Assembly: GCF_028550595.1 (NCBI RefSeq)
Contig: NZ_JAQQGN010000001.1
Location: 310,001-374,000 of the forward strand
Source: Luteimonas sp. BLCC-B24
GTDB taxonomy: Bacteria; Pseudomonadota; Gammaproteobacteria; Xanthomonadales; Xanthomonadaceae
Length of the DNA: 64,000 bases
Reading direction: 5' to 3'
This document shows, in pieces, positions 21,201 to 29,570 of this stretch. The position numbers and the translations under genes were made by a program. The notes under the pieces are model-generated. The model was given only the letters and a program-made list of their open reading frames with translations. It made no database searches and was not told the origin of the DNA. The first letter of the stretch is position 1, and each line of letters starts with the position of its first letter.

Positions 21201-22907
21201 GAGCATCGTGGTCACGCCCGGCGCCGGCACGCGGATGGTCTTCGTGGACCAGTCCTCGGCGTCGTAGTAGCTGTACTCGATGCCGTCGGCGGCATTGGCC
21301 AGCGTGTAGTCGACCTGGAACTCGCCCTTCTTAATCGTGGCCATGTTGACCACGCCGGACAGCGGCTGCTCGTCCGACGCCCAGACCACCGACAGCCGGC
21401 CGCTCGCCCACGTCACCTGACCGAAGCCGGCCATCGCCAGCGCGTTCACCATCTCGTCGTGCGAGCGCGCGTCCTTGACGACGTAGTTGTATTCGAACTG
21501 GTTGGCGGCGCAGTGCAGCATGAAGGCCTGCAGCGCCTCGATGTCGATCATGTCGTCGGTCAGGCCGATGCCGGCGATGCGGTTGCCGTTCTCGTCGTTG
21601 ATGCCGCGCGCGTACTGCAGGATCTGCGCGCCAGGGTTGCTCGTCTCCTCGGTGACCCAGCCGATGCCCGGCCCCTTCCACATCGGGATGGGCCGGCTGT
21701 GCACCACGCAGCGCAGCTCGTCGGGCGCGCCGTTGAGCTGGCCGGTCGCCTTGATGCGCACGCCGATGCGGGGGATGCCGGCGTAGGTGGCGGTATCGGC
21801 CTGGACCGCGGTCATGGTGGTCCACTGGAACTGCGCGCGGCCGTTGGAGCCGCCCCCGTCCATCGCCTGCCCGAGGATGCGCACGCGCACGTCGTACTGG
21901 CCCTCGGGCACGTCCGCCGACAGCGTGGCGCGCTGCTGGTCGTAGCTGCTCGAGCGGAACTCCCGCGACACCAGCGCCTGCCACGTCGACGCGCCGACCG
22001 CGCGGTACTGGACCTGCACCGTCTCGCGGTTGGTAAATGGCTTTCCCTTGCTGTCCTGATCGCCCAGGATGTATTCGAGGTTCACCTGCACGCGAACGGT
22101 CCCGGCCGGCGTCGTGCGCTGCACCCAGGTCTGGTTCTTGTTGAGCTCGCCGCCCTGAATCGTGTCCGCGTCGCTGTAGAGCGGGATGACCTCGCTGGGC
22201 ATGCCAGGGAAGCCGGACTGGTAGACCTGCACGCCCTGGAAGCTCGACAGCAGCGCATCGCCGTTGAACAGCGGCTCGAAGCTGTGCGCGTTGACGCCCG
22301 GGGTGATGACCATGCCCAGGTACTGGTCACGGCCTTCGTACCACGTGTACGGCGCGCTCAGAATGTCGGGCGCGTACTTGACCGTGCCGAACACCAGCGG
22401 CAGCGGCTGGTACGGCCGCGCCTGGTTGCGGCCGGCGCCGATGTTGTAGACGCTCTCGGGTTCGCGTTGGCGATTCTCGGCAGGCTTGGGGCCGAGCACC
22501 TTGTTGATCAGTACGGAACCGGCCATGAACACCGCGCCGGCCGCGATCGCGCCCGCAATGCCGCCTCCGAACGCAGTGCCGGCGATGCCTGCGTAGGCTC
22601 CGAGACCGAAGGTGAAGTAGGTCAGCGCCAGCATGGCGACGATGTAGAGCGCCTGCTTGCGCACGACGCCGCGCACCTCGATCACGGTGCGGTCCTTCGG
22701 GCGCACGCGGTCCATGACCTCGACAGGCACAACGACGCCGTTGATGCGCACTTCCCAAGCGTCGCCAGACCAGTCCGGCACGGAGCGGCGCAGGAACGTG
22801 CCCAGCGTCTCGCCCGGGATCAGCTCGGCCGCGATGTTGGTCTGTCCATCGAGCGTGACCGGGTGCGGCGTGGTGATCAGGCGGCCGTGGCCGGCGGGGC
22901 ACTCCAT
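18249..22907 (-). CDS. Lambda J-like tail tip / host specificity protein
   Basis: A 1552-residue central tail-tip protein. A hydrophobic Gly/Ala-rich segment near residues 95-140 is typical of J/TipJ proteins. It is followed by the conserved phage-tail core (YNIGAGRNQARPYQPLPLVFG), several fibronectin-like segments around 750-950, an Ala-rich coiled coil near 1010-1050 and a C-terminal DUF1983-like and receptor-facing region. The start at 22907 overlaps the NlpC gene stop as ATGA; an ATG at 22916 is also possible. In lambda this protein binds the receptor, so its C-terminal part should determine host range. Confidence 0.9.
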   Translation of the reverse strand: MECPAGHGRLITTPHPVTLDGQTNIAAELIPGETLGTFLRRSVPDWSGDAWEVRINGVVVPVEVMDRVRPKDRTVIEVRGVVRKQALYIVAMLALTYFTFGLGAYAGIAGTAFGGGIAGAIAAGAVFMAGSVLINKVLGPKPAENRQREPESVYNIGAGRNQARPYQPLPLVFGTVKYAPDILSAPYTWYEGRDQYLGMVITPGVNAHSFEPLFNGDALLSSFQGVQVYQSGFPGMPSEVIPLYSDADTIQGGELNKNQTWVQRTTPAGTVRVQVNLEYILGDQDSKGKPFTNRETVQVQYRAVGASTWQALVSREFRSSSYDQQRATLSADVPEGQYDVRVRILGQAMDGGGSNGRAQFQWTTMTAVQADTATYAGIPRIGVRIKATGQLNGAPDELRCVVHSRPIPMWKGPGIGWVTEETSNPGAQILQYARGINDENGNRIAGIGLTDDMIDIEALQAFMLHCAANQFEYNYVVKDARSHDEMVNALAMAGFGQVTWASGRLSVVWASDEQPLSGVVNMATIKKGEFQVDYTLANAADGIEYSYYDAEDWSTKTIRVPAPGVTTMLNPATLTGEGITSEAHAAMLARWHLAQSLYQYKDISFATDIEHLSYQRLSLLSLSHDLTQWGYSGRLVGVSIVGGVVSLALDEPVPAPPPGGAYIGLRIPGERTYRVFAVQPFEGESRTLTLVGAWPGDAPVPGNSDGNPAHDTIWCYDFKATPGYRVRVVAIEPESDLKGARVAVVPESPEYWHYVRTGQYIPAPNESLLQTRPIASNLLISERQVPQGDTVFTELVATYDITGPVGDVVVQMSNENGELEEVARTTTRTAVWRIPRAGTYQIVVRPFSPDGRAGVAVATIYSTIGADAPPVLVDLFDVQERSGGVRLYTWGWLTGTTQSADFAGVEIRYMPGAVATPDWAAMTPVGEDGYHTAPFEAVIPESGQWTFAARSRNTSGTLSTGMRVVTKTLGANLGEQIGGIGDAIDYITQQQVAQQALIDQAAFDAAAAQAAAAEALALAGTPWNGDTTWPTGVVVYEAGRMYRALQPSVGVQPPNPAYWQDIGTVTEAQGATTQAISQLRTDVDEQGQEFAAAITQVRTAVPASGTNLLWKEYSYFDSATFPAISRFGAADVDVIAHPSVSGFGGYLLRLLTKTSVVTASVFLGASNTDYNIQLAPGRHILSFDAWTPGFSTHTFRLVLVTNAGSVNGPLMTAQSTRSRFSAVLEVPAGATAGVLQIEQNRSGSVGLNIYFDRFQIERAALDGTVASAWTPGNAARQLGSNVSATLALQAAQDAQITLTTNVNGHVSGMTSKNDGQRGVISFLADVFEIISSGTVGVRWSKRNGGHFLRFYAASIQLIVGINFGASNNLCFWYGPNVGEENCTQGNGTIWFNNVGSAYFGGSLSAGTLKNAVRSTQVLGTAFVETGQFATNGNQKTITYSVGYQNSGAQSSVPWGGSATRATSGTLTLQRSIGGGSWETLAAIPVNGTAQYEVEGGTYFVQVAANASGTYTDNVGGTATRNYRAVLSAPVNWPFTIGSNPGQQALNLMSIEQ

Positions 22908-23293
22908 CAAACCCATGTGTAAAACCCTTCGATCGGCGCGCCGAATGCCGGCAAGTCGCGGACGCGGTGCAGGACGCTGCACCCGTCGCGTTCGTTGGAG
23001 TGGAGGACGTGGCCCTCGTGGGCCAGCCAGAAATAGACACCGACGTGCGCCGGCCTGCCGCGCTCGAACATCACCACGAGGTCGCCGTCGTTTGGCGCGT
23101 CAGTGCGCGCGCCGTAGGGCTTCGACAGCTCGCCGAGCGTCACCTGTCCGCGCACGCCGCGCGGTCGACCGTTCGGCAGCTCGACGTGGCGGCCAAACAG
23201 CTCGCGCTGCACCAGCACAACGAAGTCGGCGCAGTCCTGTGTGTGCTCGCAGTACGGAACGCCGATGAAACGCTCAACGTCGGCCAGGCGCAT
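22907..23293 (-). CDS. NlpC/P60 tail-tip peptidase (lambda K-like)
   Basis: A 128-residue cysteine peptidase that probably cuts peptidoglycan during DNA entry. The catalytic Cys21 is in QDCADFV and His83 in PAHVGVYF. Lambda K carries the same fold but with an extra JAB domain missing here. ATGA overlaps join it to the DUF1833 gene upstream and to J downstream, the lambda L-K-J order without a separate gene I. Confidence 0.9.
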   Translation of the reverse strand: MRLADVERFIGVPYCEHTQDCADFVVLVQRELFGRHVELPNGRPRGVRGQVTLGELSKPYGARTDAPNDGDLVVMFERGRPAHVGVYFWLAHEGHVLHSNERDGCSVLHRVRDLPAFGAPIEGFYTWV

Positions 23294-23760
23294 CAGGACA
23301 GCCCCGGCGCGTTGAATGGGTCGTAACGCAGGCGCACGGCCTGCTGGCGCATCAGAAAGTCCACACCGAGCGTCGCTGTCACCTTGACGGTGTTGGCCGA
23401 GGCCATCGTCATCGGCAATCGGTACACGCGCTCGATCGCGTTGGGGTTCGCCCGATCGGTGAGGCGCAGCACGCACATCACCATCTCGTTCGGCTGCATG
23501 CCCTCGAGATCCTGGGTCATGCCCAGACCGACGTTGTCGATCTCCAACTGCGCCCGCGGTGTCTGGCCGGCAGTGTCGTCCGGCAGCTTGAAGCCGAACG
23601 GGCACGCCAGGTATTCGACTCCGTTGCTCGTCCAGTTCTGCGTGTCGTTGACGATGCGCAGCGTCTCCGGGATGGAGGGCGCGCTGATCTCGAGCAGCAG
23701 CAGAGGCGCGGTGTCCTTCGGGTCAACCGTGCGCTGGCGTCGCTCCTGAAACGTGCTCAC
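23293..23760 (-). CDS. DUF1833-like minor tail protein (GTG start)
   Basis: A 155-residue protein in the position of lambda L, with features of the DUF1833 tail family (LLLLEISAPSIPETLRIVND, VMCVLRLTDRANPNAIER). The start is the GTG at 23760, which overlaps the preceding stop as GTGA; reading from 23793 would add 11 residues inside the upstream gene. It probably belongs to the tail-tip baseplate. Confidence 0.83.
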   Translation of the reverse strand: MSTFQERRQRTVDPKDTAPLLLLEISAPSIPETLRIVNDTQNWTSNGVEYLACPFGFKLPDDTAGQTPRAQLEIDNVGLGMTQDLEGMQPNEMVMCVLRLTDRANPNAIERVYRLPMTMASANTVKVTATLGVDFLMRQQAVRLRYDPFNAPGLS

Positions 23761-24113
23761 CGGAGATACTCCAGGACCAGCGATCTCGCGCACCGTCCGG
23801 TCCGATGATTGATCACCTGCAGCGTGCCGATGCTGCCCCCTTCGAAGCGGCAGCTGATCAGTTGCTTGGTTCGCGGGTGCTCAGCCGTGAACCAACCGAT
23901 GCGCTTGATCGTGTCGAAGTACCAGTCCTCGAAGGCCTGGTACTGCGCCGCGTCGACGAACATCAGCGTGCAGCTGAGCTTCACCATCACCTGCGTGTTG
24001 AGGACGCGTTGCTTCGGGACGCCGCGCTCCATCTCGGTGCGCTCGACACTGGGGTCGAAGGTCTCGCTGAAGTCGGACAAGCGGATGCACACGCCTTCAG
24101 GCAACTGGCTCAT
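23757..24113 (-). CDS. Minor tail protein (lambda M position)
   Basis: A 118-residue protein starting MSQLPEGVCIRLSDFSETFD. The beta-rich pattern and size fit the lambda M-like distal-tail family, and it sits between the tape measure and DUF1833 genes. Its ATG overlaps the tape-measure stop (ATGA at 24110-24113). It contains several cysteines, three of them internal. Confidence 0.8.
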   Translation of the reverse strand: MSQLPEGVCIRLSDFSETFDPSVERTEMERGVPKQRVLNTQVMVKLSCTLMFVDAAQYQAFEDWYFDTIKRIGWFTAEHPRTKQLISCRFEGGSIGTLQVINHRTGRCARSLVLEYLR

Positions 24114-27100
24114 CCGACCTGCTCCTTCCATCCATACCGCGCCTTGCCCAAGCTGCCGAGCTGGCCGCCGTTGAGGCTTTCACCGACCACGTCCACGATC
24201 AGCCGCCGCAGCATCGAGCCGTCCGGCTGCTGCTGGCGCTCCTCGCGCGCTGAGACCTGGTTGTTGCCGTTGTTGTTGATGACGACCTGCAGCGGGCCGC
24301 CCCCCGCCGCACCCCCGCCGGCTTTATTCATCAGCGGCGAGACGATGCCGCCGGTCGCGCCCATCATCAGGACCGACCGGCCGCCGTATTGCAGGATCTC
24401 GGGCCCGTGCTCGGTCACGTCGTAGGCGCCGAAGGGCTTAACCTGGCCGCCGCCGGCGCGGGCGCCATCGGTCTGCATCGCGCCGCCGACGCCGCGGATC
24501 AGGTTCCCCCAACCGCCCTGCCCTGTGTAGCCGGCCATCGCTCCGCCGAGGACTTCCCACATGCGGGACGCGGCCAGCTCAGCCACCATCCGCTTCAGCA
24601 TGTTCGAGAACGAGTCGCCGATATCGGAGAACTTGCCATCCAGCACGCTGTACAGGCTGTCGCCCAGGGCCGACTGCATGTTTCGCGCTGCCTGGTCCGC
24701 ATAGGCAGACACGGCGCCGAGACGCCCGATCTCCTTCTTCGCGAAGTCGTCGCGCACCTTGTCCCGCTCGGCGTCCAGCGCGGCCATGTCGTCGAGCCAG
24801 TCCAGCCACTGCGCGGACTCGTTCAGTACCTGCTTCTGGGTGTCGCTCAGGCCCTGCAGGGCGCCCTGCGCGGTCTCGTACGCCATCTTCGCGGCATTGC
24901 CGACGAGGCCGTACATCTCGATCTGCCGCTTTAGCGCGGCGATCTGCTGATCACCCTCTGCGCGTGCACGCGCCTGCGCCTCGCGCTCGATCAGCTGCGT
25001 GATCGCTTCCCGGCGTGCCTCGCCGAAGCGCAGCACCTGCTCCTCGATCTCGTGCTGCCTATTCGACGCCGCGACCGCGGCCTCTCCCCGGCCGTAGGCC
25101 TCGGCCAGCGACTGCTGCAGCGCGATCGCGCGCTCCATCTGGGCGTTGTAGTCGCGCCACTGGTCGCCCTGCTTCGAGCCAGCGCGGTCGGCAGCATTCG
25201 ACGCCTTCGCCGCGGCCTGCGCGGCCTCGGTCTGCTGCATCACCCGGCGCTGCGCCGCGATCTGCTCATTGAACGCCGCGCGCTGCTGCGGAGTCAGGGC
25301 GCCCACACCGCCGGCGGCGTTAATCTGCTGGCCGATCTCGACCATCATCGCCTTCTCGGCGCCGTCGCGGATGCGCACCAGGTTGACGATCTGCGCATTG
25401 AGCCGGCTGTCGAGGCTTCGCAGCTGCGCGTCGACATCGACGGCTGCCTGGCCAACGCCTCGAATGGCGCCGGCCTGCTGGTCGTACTTCCCCGCCGCGG
25501 TGGCCGCGGCGTTCCCGGTCTCGGTGTTCGTCTGAGTCAGCGTGGCCATCAGCCCGCGCTTGCGGTCGGCCTCGCGCGCAGAGGTGGCGAGCGATTCGCC
25601 CAGGCGCACGAAATCGCGCCCCACGGACTGCGCCGCCGGCGATCCCTGCAACACCTGCTGATTGAGAGCCGCGACGCCGGAGGACAGGTCATCCGCCGAG
25701 ATGCGCCCGGCGCTGAACTCAGCCTGCAGCTCCCGGATCTGGTCCAGGTACGGCGCCAGCATGTCGTTCGAACCGAAAGCGCTCGCCGCAGCGACCATGC
25801 GCTCGATGGCCTGCTCGACAGCGCGCGTGCTCTCGGTGATCTGGTCATCGAGCCGCAGCAGCTGGCCGGCCTGCTGCTGGGCATTGAGTTCGCGGAACTT
25901 CTCGATCGCGGTGTCGGCCGCGCCGCTGAAGTCGACCAGCGCCTGGCTGGCGTCGTCCGTGCCGCCGCGGAACAGCAGCCAGCCGGCGGCGACGGTGCCG
26001 AGGGTCAGCGCGAGCCCGGCGGGACCGCCGAGAATCGCCAGCGCGCCGCGCCCCGCTGCCGCTGCGAGGTTCGTCGCGCGCGCGTAGTTCACCTGCGCCG
26101 TCGCCGCCGCCAGTGCAGCCTGCCGCTCCGTCAGTAGGGCATTGGCCAGCGCGCGGGACTGGCGCGCACTCTCGGCCGTGCCGCGCGTCGCGGTCATCGC
26201 TGCCTGGGCGCGTCGGAGATCCGCCTGCGCCTTGGCCAGCCCTGCGGCCGTGGCATCTCGCATCGCGACGGCCTCGGCGACCACGGCCGCGCGGGACTGC
26301 AGCGCGCTCACAGCGGCCTGCCCGGTCGCGATGCCGATCTGCACCATCTTGCCGGCGATCATGCCGAGTCCAGCCGCGCCGCCGACGGTGATCAGCGCCT
26401 CGAGGTTCTCGGTGACGCCCTCGATCCCGCGCACCAGCACCTGCGTCGCGCCGAAGGCCTCGTTCTGTCCGCCGACCCAGGCGCGCAGCTCATTGCGGAA
26501 CCGGATGCCGGCGTCCTGCACCGTGGTCGGCATCGACTCGACCTCAGCGCGCAGCTTGCCCATCTGCGAGGTGATCGCTGGGACCACCACCTGCGCCGTC
26601 AGCTGGCCGTCCTTCGCCATCTGCTGCAGCTGCTGGGTGGTCTTGCCCAGGCCGTCCCCCAGCGCCTGCACGACGCGCGGCGTCTGCAGCAGAAGCGTCT
26701 GGAACTGGTCGGTCGCGATGCGACCCTGCACCATCGACTTCGCCCAAGCATCATTCGCAGCCGCGCCGCGCTGCGCATTGCTGCCGCCGGCGACGAGCGC
26801 AAGGCCCAGCGCCTCGGCCGAGTCGAGCGTGTCAGAGGCCGCGAAGCCCATCTCCCGCATCGACTGCGCGGTGCCGGCGAACTGGTCAGCGGCCTCGTTG
26901 TAGTCGCGGTAGGTGCGGTTCGCGATCTCCATCAGGCGCGTCTGCGCCAGCGCGAACTCCTCCTGATTGGTGGTGGCGATGCGGATGCGCGCGCTGATCT
27001 GACCCCAGTCGTCCGCCATGCCGATCAGCGTGCCCACGCTGAAGGCGCCGGCGGCGACCGCGGCATAGCGGCTGATCGCCTGGGTGCTGGCATCCAGCGC

Positions 27101-27280
27101 GTTCGCGTGCGTGCGCGCTGCCGACGTCTGCCGATCCCAGGACCGGGTCGCGTCGGCGCCACCCTGCTGGATCGATCGGAAGTACTGGCCGCCCATGCGC
27201 GACGCGCGGTCCATCTCGCGCTGGTACTTCGTCGTATCGGCGCTGACCGAAACGATCAGTTCGCGAAGGCTCGTTGCCAC
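24110..27280 (-). CDS. Tail tape measure protein
   Basis: A 1056-residue protein that sets tail length and occupies the tail lumen. The N-terminal tape-measure domain (LRELIVSVSADTTKYQREM) is followed by hydrophobic stretches around residues 75-95 and 285-320, long Ala/Gln/Glu-rich helices from about 330 to 800, and a Gly-rich end with QVVINNNGNNQVS. It starts at GTG 27280 with GGAG upstream. The preceding G/GT gene pair with a slippery site is the standard neighbour. Confidence 0.93.
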   Translation of the reverse strand: MATSLRELIVSVSADTTKYQREMDRASRMGGQYFRSIQQGGADATRSWDRQTSAARTHANALDASTQAISRYAAVAAGAFSVGTLIGMADDWGQISARIRIATTNQEEFALAQTRLMEIANRTYRDYNEAADQFAGTAQSMREMGFAASDTLDSAEALGLALVAGGSNAQRGAAANDAWAKSMVQGRIATDQFQTLLLQTPRVVQALGDGLGKTTQQLQQMAKDGQLTAQVVVPAITSQMGKLRAEVESMPTTVQDAGIRFRNELRAWVGGQNEAFGATQVLVRGIEGVTENLEALITVGGAAGLGMIAGKMVQIGIATGQAAVSALQSRAAVVAEAVAMRDATAAGLAKAQADLRRAQAAMTATRGTAESARQSRALANALLTERQAALAAATAQVNYARATNLAAAAGRGALAILGGPAGLALTLGTVAAGWLLFRGGTDDASQALVDFSGAADTAIEKFRELNAQQQAGQLLRLDDQITESTRAVEQAIERMVAAASAFGSNDMLAPYLDQIRELQAEFSAGRISADDLSSGVAALNQQVLQGSPAAQSVGRDFVRLGESLATSAREADRKRGLMATLTQTNTETGNAAATAAGKYDQQAGAIRGVGQAAVDVDAQLRSLDSRLNAQIVNLVRIRDGAEKAMMVEIGQQINAAGGVGALTPQQRAAFNEQIAAQRRVMQQTEAAQAAAKASNAADRAGSKQGDQWRDYNAQMERAIALQQSLAEAYGRGEAAVAASNRQHEIEEQVLRFGEARREAITQLIEREAQARARAEGDQQIAALKRQIEMYGLVGNAAKMAYETAQGALQGLSDTQKQVLNESAQWLDWLDDMAALDAERDKVRDDFAKKEIGRLGAVSAYADQAARNMQSALGDSLYSVLDGKFSDIGDSFSNMLKRMVAELAASRMWEVLGGAMAGYTGQGGWGNLIRGVGGAMQTDGARAGGGQVKPFGAYDVTEHGPEILQYGGRSVLMMGATGGIVSPLMNKAGGGAAGGGPLQVVINNNGNNQVSAREERQQQPDGSMLRRLIVDVVGESLNGGQLGSLGKARYGWKEQVG

Positions 27281-27304
27281 GGCGGCTCCAAAGAAAAGGG
27301 CGGC

Positions 27305-27592
27305 TCAGGGGCCGCCCATCAGGTCGTTCAACATCACGTCGGGGTCGTCGCTGCTGGACTGGCCCCATTTCGGCATCAGGTCGACGATCTTCCCGCCGCC
27401 CACCGCCGCCGCGACCTGCGCGGCATGGAAGTCGTGCCGCTCCATGCCGAGCGGTGACTCGCGATCCCGCGCCATCCACAGCGCGAGTTCGTCGAGATCC
27501 ATCGTGTCGCGGATCTCGCGGATCGTGCGGCCCAGATAACCCGCGAGGTCACACAGGAAACGCAGGTCTGGCTCCTGCGCTAGACGTTTCCC
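27305..27592 (-). CDS. Tail assembly chaperone T extension, made by -1 frameshift (GT fusion)
   Basis: This frame has no start of its own but is open from the slippery site to 27305. Reading on from AAA at 27589 it adds 93 residues, including LRFLCDLAGYLGRTIREIRD and ELALWMARDRESP, the look of the DUF4035/lambda T family. Fused to the 133 upstream residues of G it makes a 226-residue GT protein. As in lambda, GT should bind the tape measure and recruit tail-tube subunits. An internal ATG at 27502 is probably not the real start. Confidence 0.85.
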   Translation of the reverse strand, partial: GKRLAQEPDLRFLCDLAGYLGRTIREIRDTMDLDELALWMARDRESPLGMERHDFHAAQVAAAVGGGKIVDLMPKWGQSSSDDPDVMLNDLMGGP

Positions 27593-27984
27593 GCGTCGGC
27601 CACCGGGTCGGCGTTGTTGCTGATGCCGGACAGCTCGAACGCCTTGTCGACCAGCCGGCCGTGGACGTCCGAGAACGACGCGGCCACATCGTCGGCGTCG
27701 CGATCGCTCAGCACGCGCTTGCCGGACTCGTCGAACAGCGTGCGCACCAGCACCAGGGCCGTCGCCGGGATCACGTTGACCGGCACCTCAGCGGCTTCGC
27801 CCGGCTCGACGCCGGCGGCCTCCCGTGCACGCGCGATGGCGGCGCGGTAATCGATCCAGTCGCCCGCGGTCATCTGCCGAACGACCAGCTTCGCGCCTTC
27901 CCACTCCGGTACGGTGACCCGCTCGTGCTTGAAGGGCGCGAGCGGGGCCGTAGCGAGGGCGCGGATGCCCTGCTTGGCAGCCAT
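27580..27984 (-). CDS. Tail assembly chaperone G
   Basis: A 134-residue protein, MAAKQGIRALATAPLAPFKHE onward, acidic with a helical C-terminal half. It lies between the tail tube and tape measure genes, where lambda gpG is found. The ATG at 27984 overlaps the tube gene stop (ATGA). A GGGAAAC heptamer two codons before the stop lets a fraction of ribosomes enter the T frame. Confidence 0.88.
   Translation of the reverse strand: MAAKQGIRALATAPLAPFKHERVTVPEWEGAKLVVRQMTAGDWIDYRAAIARAREAAGVEPGEAAEVPVNVIPATALVLVRTLFDESGKRVLSDRDADDVAASFSDVHGRLVDKAFELSGISNNADPVADAGNV
27586..27592 (-). promoter_or_regulatory. Programmed -1 ribosomal frameshift site GGGAAAC
   Basis: Read in the G frame the bases are G-GGA-AAC, followed by GTC and TAG. 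Slipping back by one places GGG-AAA in the P and A sites, giving perfect repairing of the first positions. Lambda uses GGGAAAG at the same place. The -1 frame then stays open for 93 codons with T-like sequence, and the G stop lies only three bases further. Confidence 0.9.
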
Positions 27985-28439
27985 CAGGGGACGTAGGCCG
28001 CGCGCACGATCGGCGAGACGATCGCGACGGTAAACGTGGCATTCCACTTGCCGTTGACGCTCGACTCCTCGGACGTCTGCGTCACCACGCCGATGAAGCG
28101 AGCTTCGCGGTTGCGCGCATCGATCACGCGGAACTCGTGGCGATCGCCGGTGGCCTCGGCCTCGCGCAGCAGATCCTGCGCCTCGTCGCCGTCGAAGTAG
28201 TTGCCGGAGAACGTGGCCGTGCCGTTGTCCTTCAGGCCGAAGTCCTTCTCCATGACCTCGCTGCAGAAGGTCGAGACGTCGATCTCCGTGCGCTGGCCGC
28301 CGGCACGGTTGTAGCTGTTGAGGGTGCAGCCGAGCGCGATGTAGTCCTCGTCGTCGATCGGCGGCGTGGTCAGTGCATCGGTGACGGCGGTGGAGATGAA
28401 GAGCCGCGTCCCCTGCGAGCGCGTGAACTTGGAAGCCAT
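27984..28439 (-). CDS. Major tail tube protein (lambda V-like)
   Basis: A 151-residue protein beginning MASKFTRSQGTRLFISTAV, with the beta-rich pattern of siphovirus tube subunits (CTLNSYNRAGGQRTEIDVSTF, DNGTATFSGNYFDGDEAQD). Size, position before G/GT and the downstream tape measure identify it. It lacks the C-terminal Ig domain of lambda V. The stop overlaps the G start. Confidence 0.88.
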   Translation of the reverse strand: MASKFTRSQGTRLFISTAVTDALTTPPIDDEDYIALGCTLNSYNRAGGQRTEIDVSTFCSEVMEKDFGLKDNGTATFSGNYFDGDEAQDLLREAEATGDRHEFRVIDARNREARFIGVVTQTSEESSVNGKWNATFTVAIVSPIVRAAYVP

Positions 28440-28453
28440 GATGGCGATACCTC

Positions 28454-28813
28454 TCAGTCAGGTGTGGTGGTGGTGATGGCGACTTCCCAGGACGCGCGGT
28501 GCAGCTTCGTGTCCTGTTCGTACGCGCTCGGGAGCCGGCGAATCGAATCGACGGCGAAGTCGGTGCCCGGGGTCTTCAGGGCGTGAAATACCTGCCAAGC
28601 GACCGTCGTCGCCTCGCCGCGGCTCGCGGCCCAGCAGTCGATCTGCACGCTGCCCTCGTCGCTGCCGTCCGGGCCGCAGAACGTGACGCCCAGCTCGCCG
28701 CCCATGTGGAAGTGCGTGATGTAGGGCCGCTGCACCGCGTCGGGCGCGACGCCGCCATAGACGCGGCCGCCGGCCAGCAGACGCAGCCGGTTCTGGATCA
28801 TCGTCTCGATCAT
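28454..28813 (-). CDS. Tail terminator / DUF3168-like protein (lambda U position)
   Basis: A 119-residue protein starting MIETMIQNRLRLLAGGRVYGG and containing RPYITHFHMGGELGVTF and GSVQIDCWAASRGEA, the pattern of DUF3168 tail-completion proteins. It would cap the tail and form the head-tail joint. An ATGA overlap joins it to the HK97 gp10-like gene. Confidence 0.85.
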   Translation of the reverse strand: MIETMIQNRLRLLAGGRVYGGVAPDAVQRPYITHFHMGGELGVTFCGPDGSDEGSVQIDCWAASRGEATTVAWQVFHALKTPGTDFAVDSIRRLPSAYEQDTKLHRASWEVAITTTTPD

Positions 28814-29229
28814 CGGCGCCCCAGTGCTTCGTCGATCGCGCTGCCAAGGCGGTTACGCACGGCCTCCGCGATCTCTTCTTCGTTGCTGTCCCATGTGGGC
28901 CGAATCCACGGCCGCGCCGGCTCCTTGCTGGTGCCCAACTCGCTGAAGCGCCAGGTGTAGGCCGGGCTGCTGCCGTCGTCGCGCCGCTCGCCACGCACCC
29001 GCACGCCGGCCGTGTGCTGGCCCGGCTCGTTCTGCTTGGCGCTCGCCGCGACTACGTTCTTGCGCGTGATCCCCTCGTCGACCGGTGCCGCATCGCGGAT
29101 CGCATCTCGGCCCACGCGAGCGCCGGCCATGGTGGCCTGTCGCAACACGCGCCTCTGCGCGCCACGCTTCAGCGTCGCGAAGTCCTGAGCGAGGGCGCCC
29201 AGCCCGCGGATGTCGACGGTGATGCTCAC
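28810..29229 (-). CDS. HK97 gp10-like tail completion protein (GTG start)
   Basis: A 139-residue protein with the gp10-like features DIRGLGALAQDFATL, an Arg/Ala-rich first helix, AAPVDEGITRKNV and WRFSELGTSKEPARPWIRP. It acts at the head-tail joint. The GTG at 29229 lies just after the head-closure gene stop. The HK97-type order connector, closure, gp10, U-like, tube is complete here. Confidence 0.88.
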   Translation of the reverse strand: MSITVDIRGLGALAQDFATLKRGAQRRVLRQATMAGARVGRDAIRDAAPVDEGITRKNVVAASAKQNEPGQHTAGVRVRGERRDDGSSPAYTWRFSELGTSKEPARPWIRPTWDSNEEEIAEAVRNRLGSAIDEALGRR

Positions 29230-29231
29230 GG

Positions 29232-29567
29232 TCAGCCCTGATTGAGTCCGGATACGGCGATCACGGCCGTCTCGCTGCCGTCGTTGCTCGTGCCGGCGGA
29301 CTTGATGTCGTAGGCCTTGCCGCGCTCGACAATTCGCCAGTCCGGCGCGATCTCCCGCGGCAGGATGTCGTACCGCACCTGTTCCCGGTAGGACTGCGCG
29401 CCGGACGCCACGGCTTCAGCCGTCGCGCTCAGCTGGTTGGTGCGCTTCGCCCAGACTTCGACCACCAGCTCCCAGCCGGTGCCCACGACCTCGCCGAAGT
29501 CGTTGGTCTCCTGCACCGGGCGCTCGAAGCGGATGCGGTGAGTGCGCTCGCCGGCGGTCAGTGCCAT
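29232..29567 (-). CDS. Head closure / head-tail adaptor protein
   Basis: A 111-residue protein with the SPP1 gp16-like pattern: GERTHRIRFERPVQETNDFG near the N-terminus, GWELVVEVWAKR, and a closing strand. Such proteins close the connector after DNA packaging. It is three bases from the next connector gene and two from gp10. Confidence 0.87.
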   Translation of the reverse strand: MALTAGERTHRIRFERPVQETNDFGEVVGTGWELVVEVWAKRTNQLSATAEAVASGAQSYREQVRYDILPREIAPDWRIVERGKAYDIKSAGTSNDGSETAVIAVSGLNQG

Positions 29568-29570
29568 CGG

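Noticed and set aside
20115-22922. A 935-codon plus-strand frame through the J gene
   Set aside because: Antisense to a clear tail tip gene; low-complexity His/Arg/Asp-rich translation with no family features.
27305-27502. Independent 65-residue gene starting at the ATG at 27502
   Set aside because: The same frame is open upstream to the GGGAAAC slippery site and carries family-like sequence there, so the frameshift product is the better reading.
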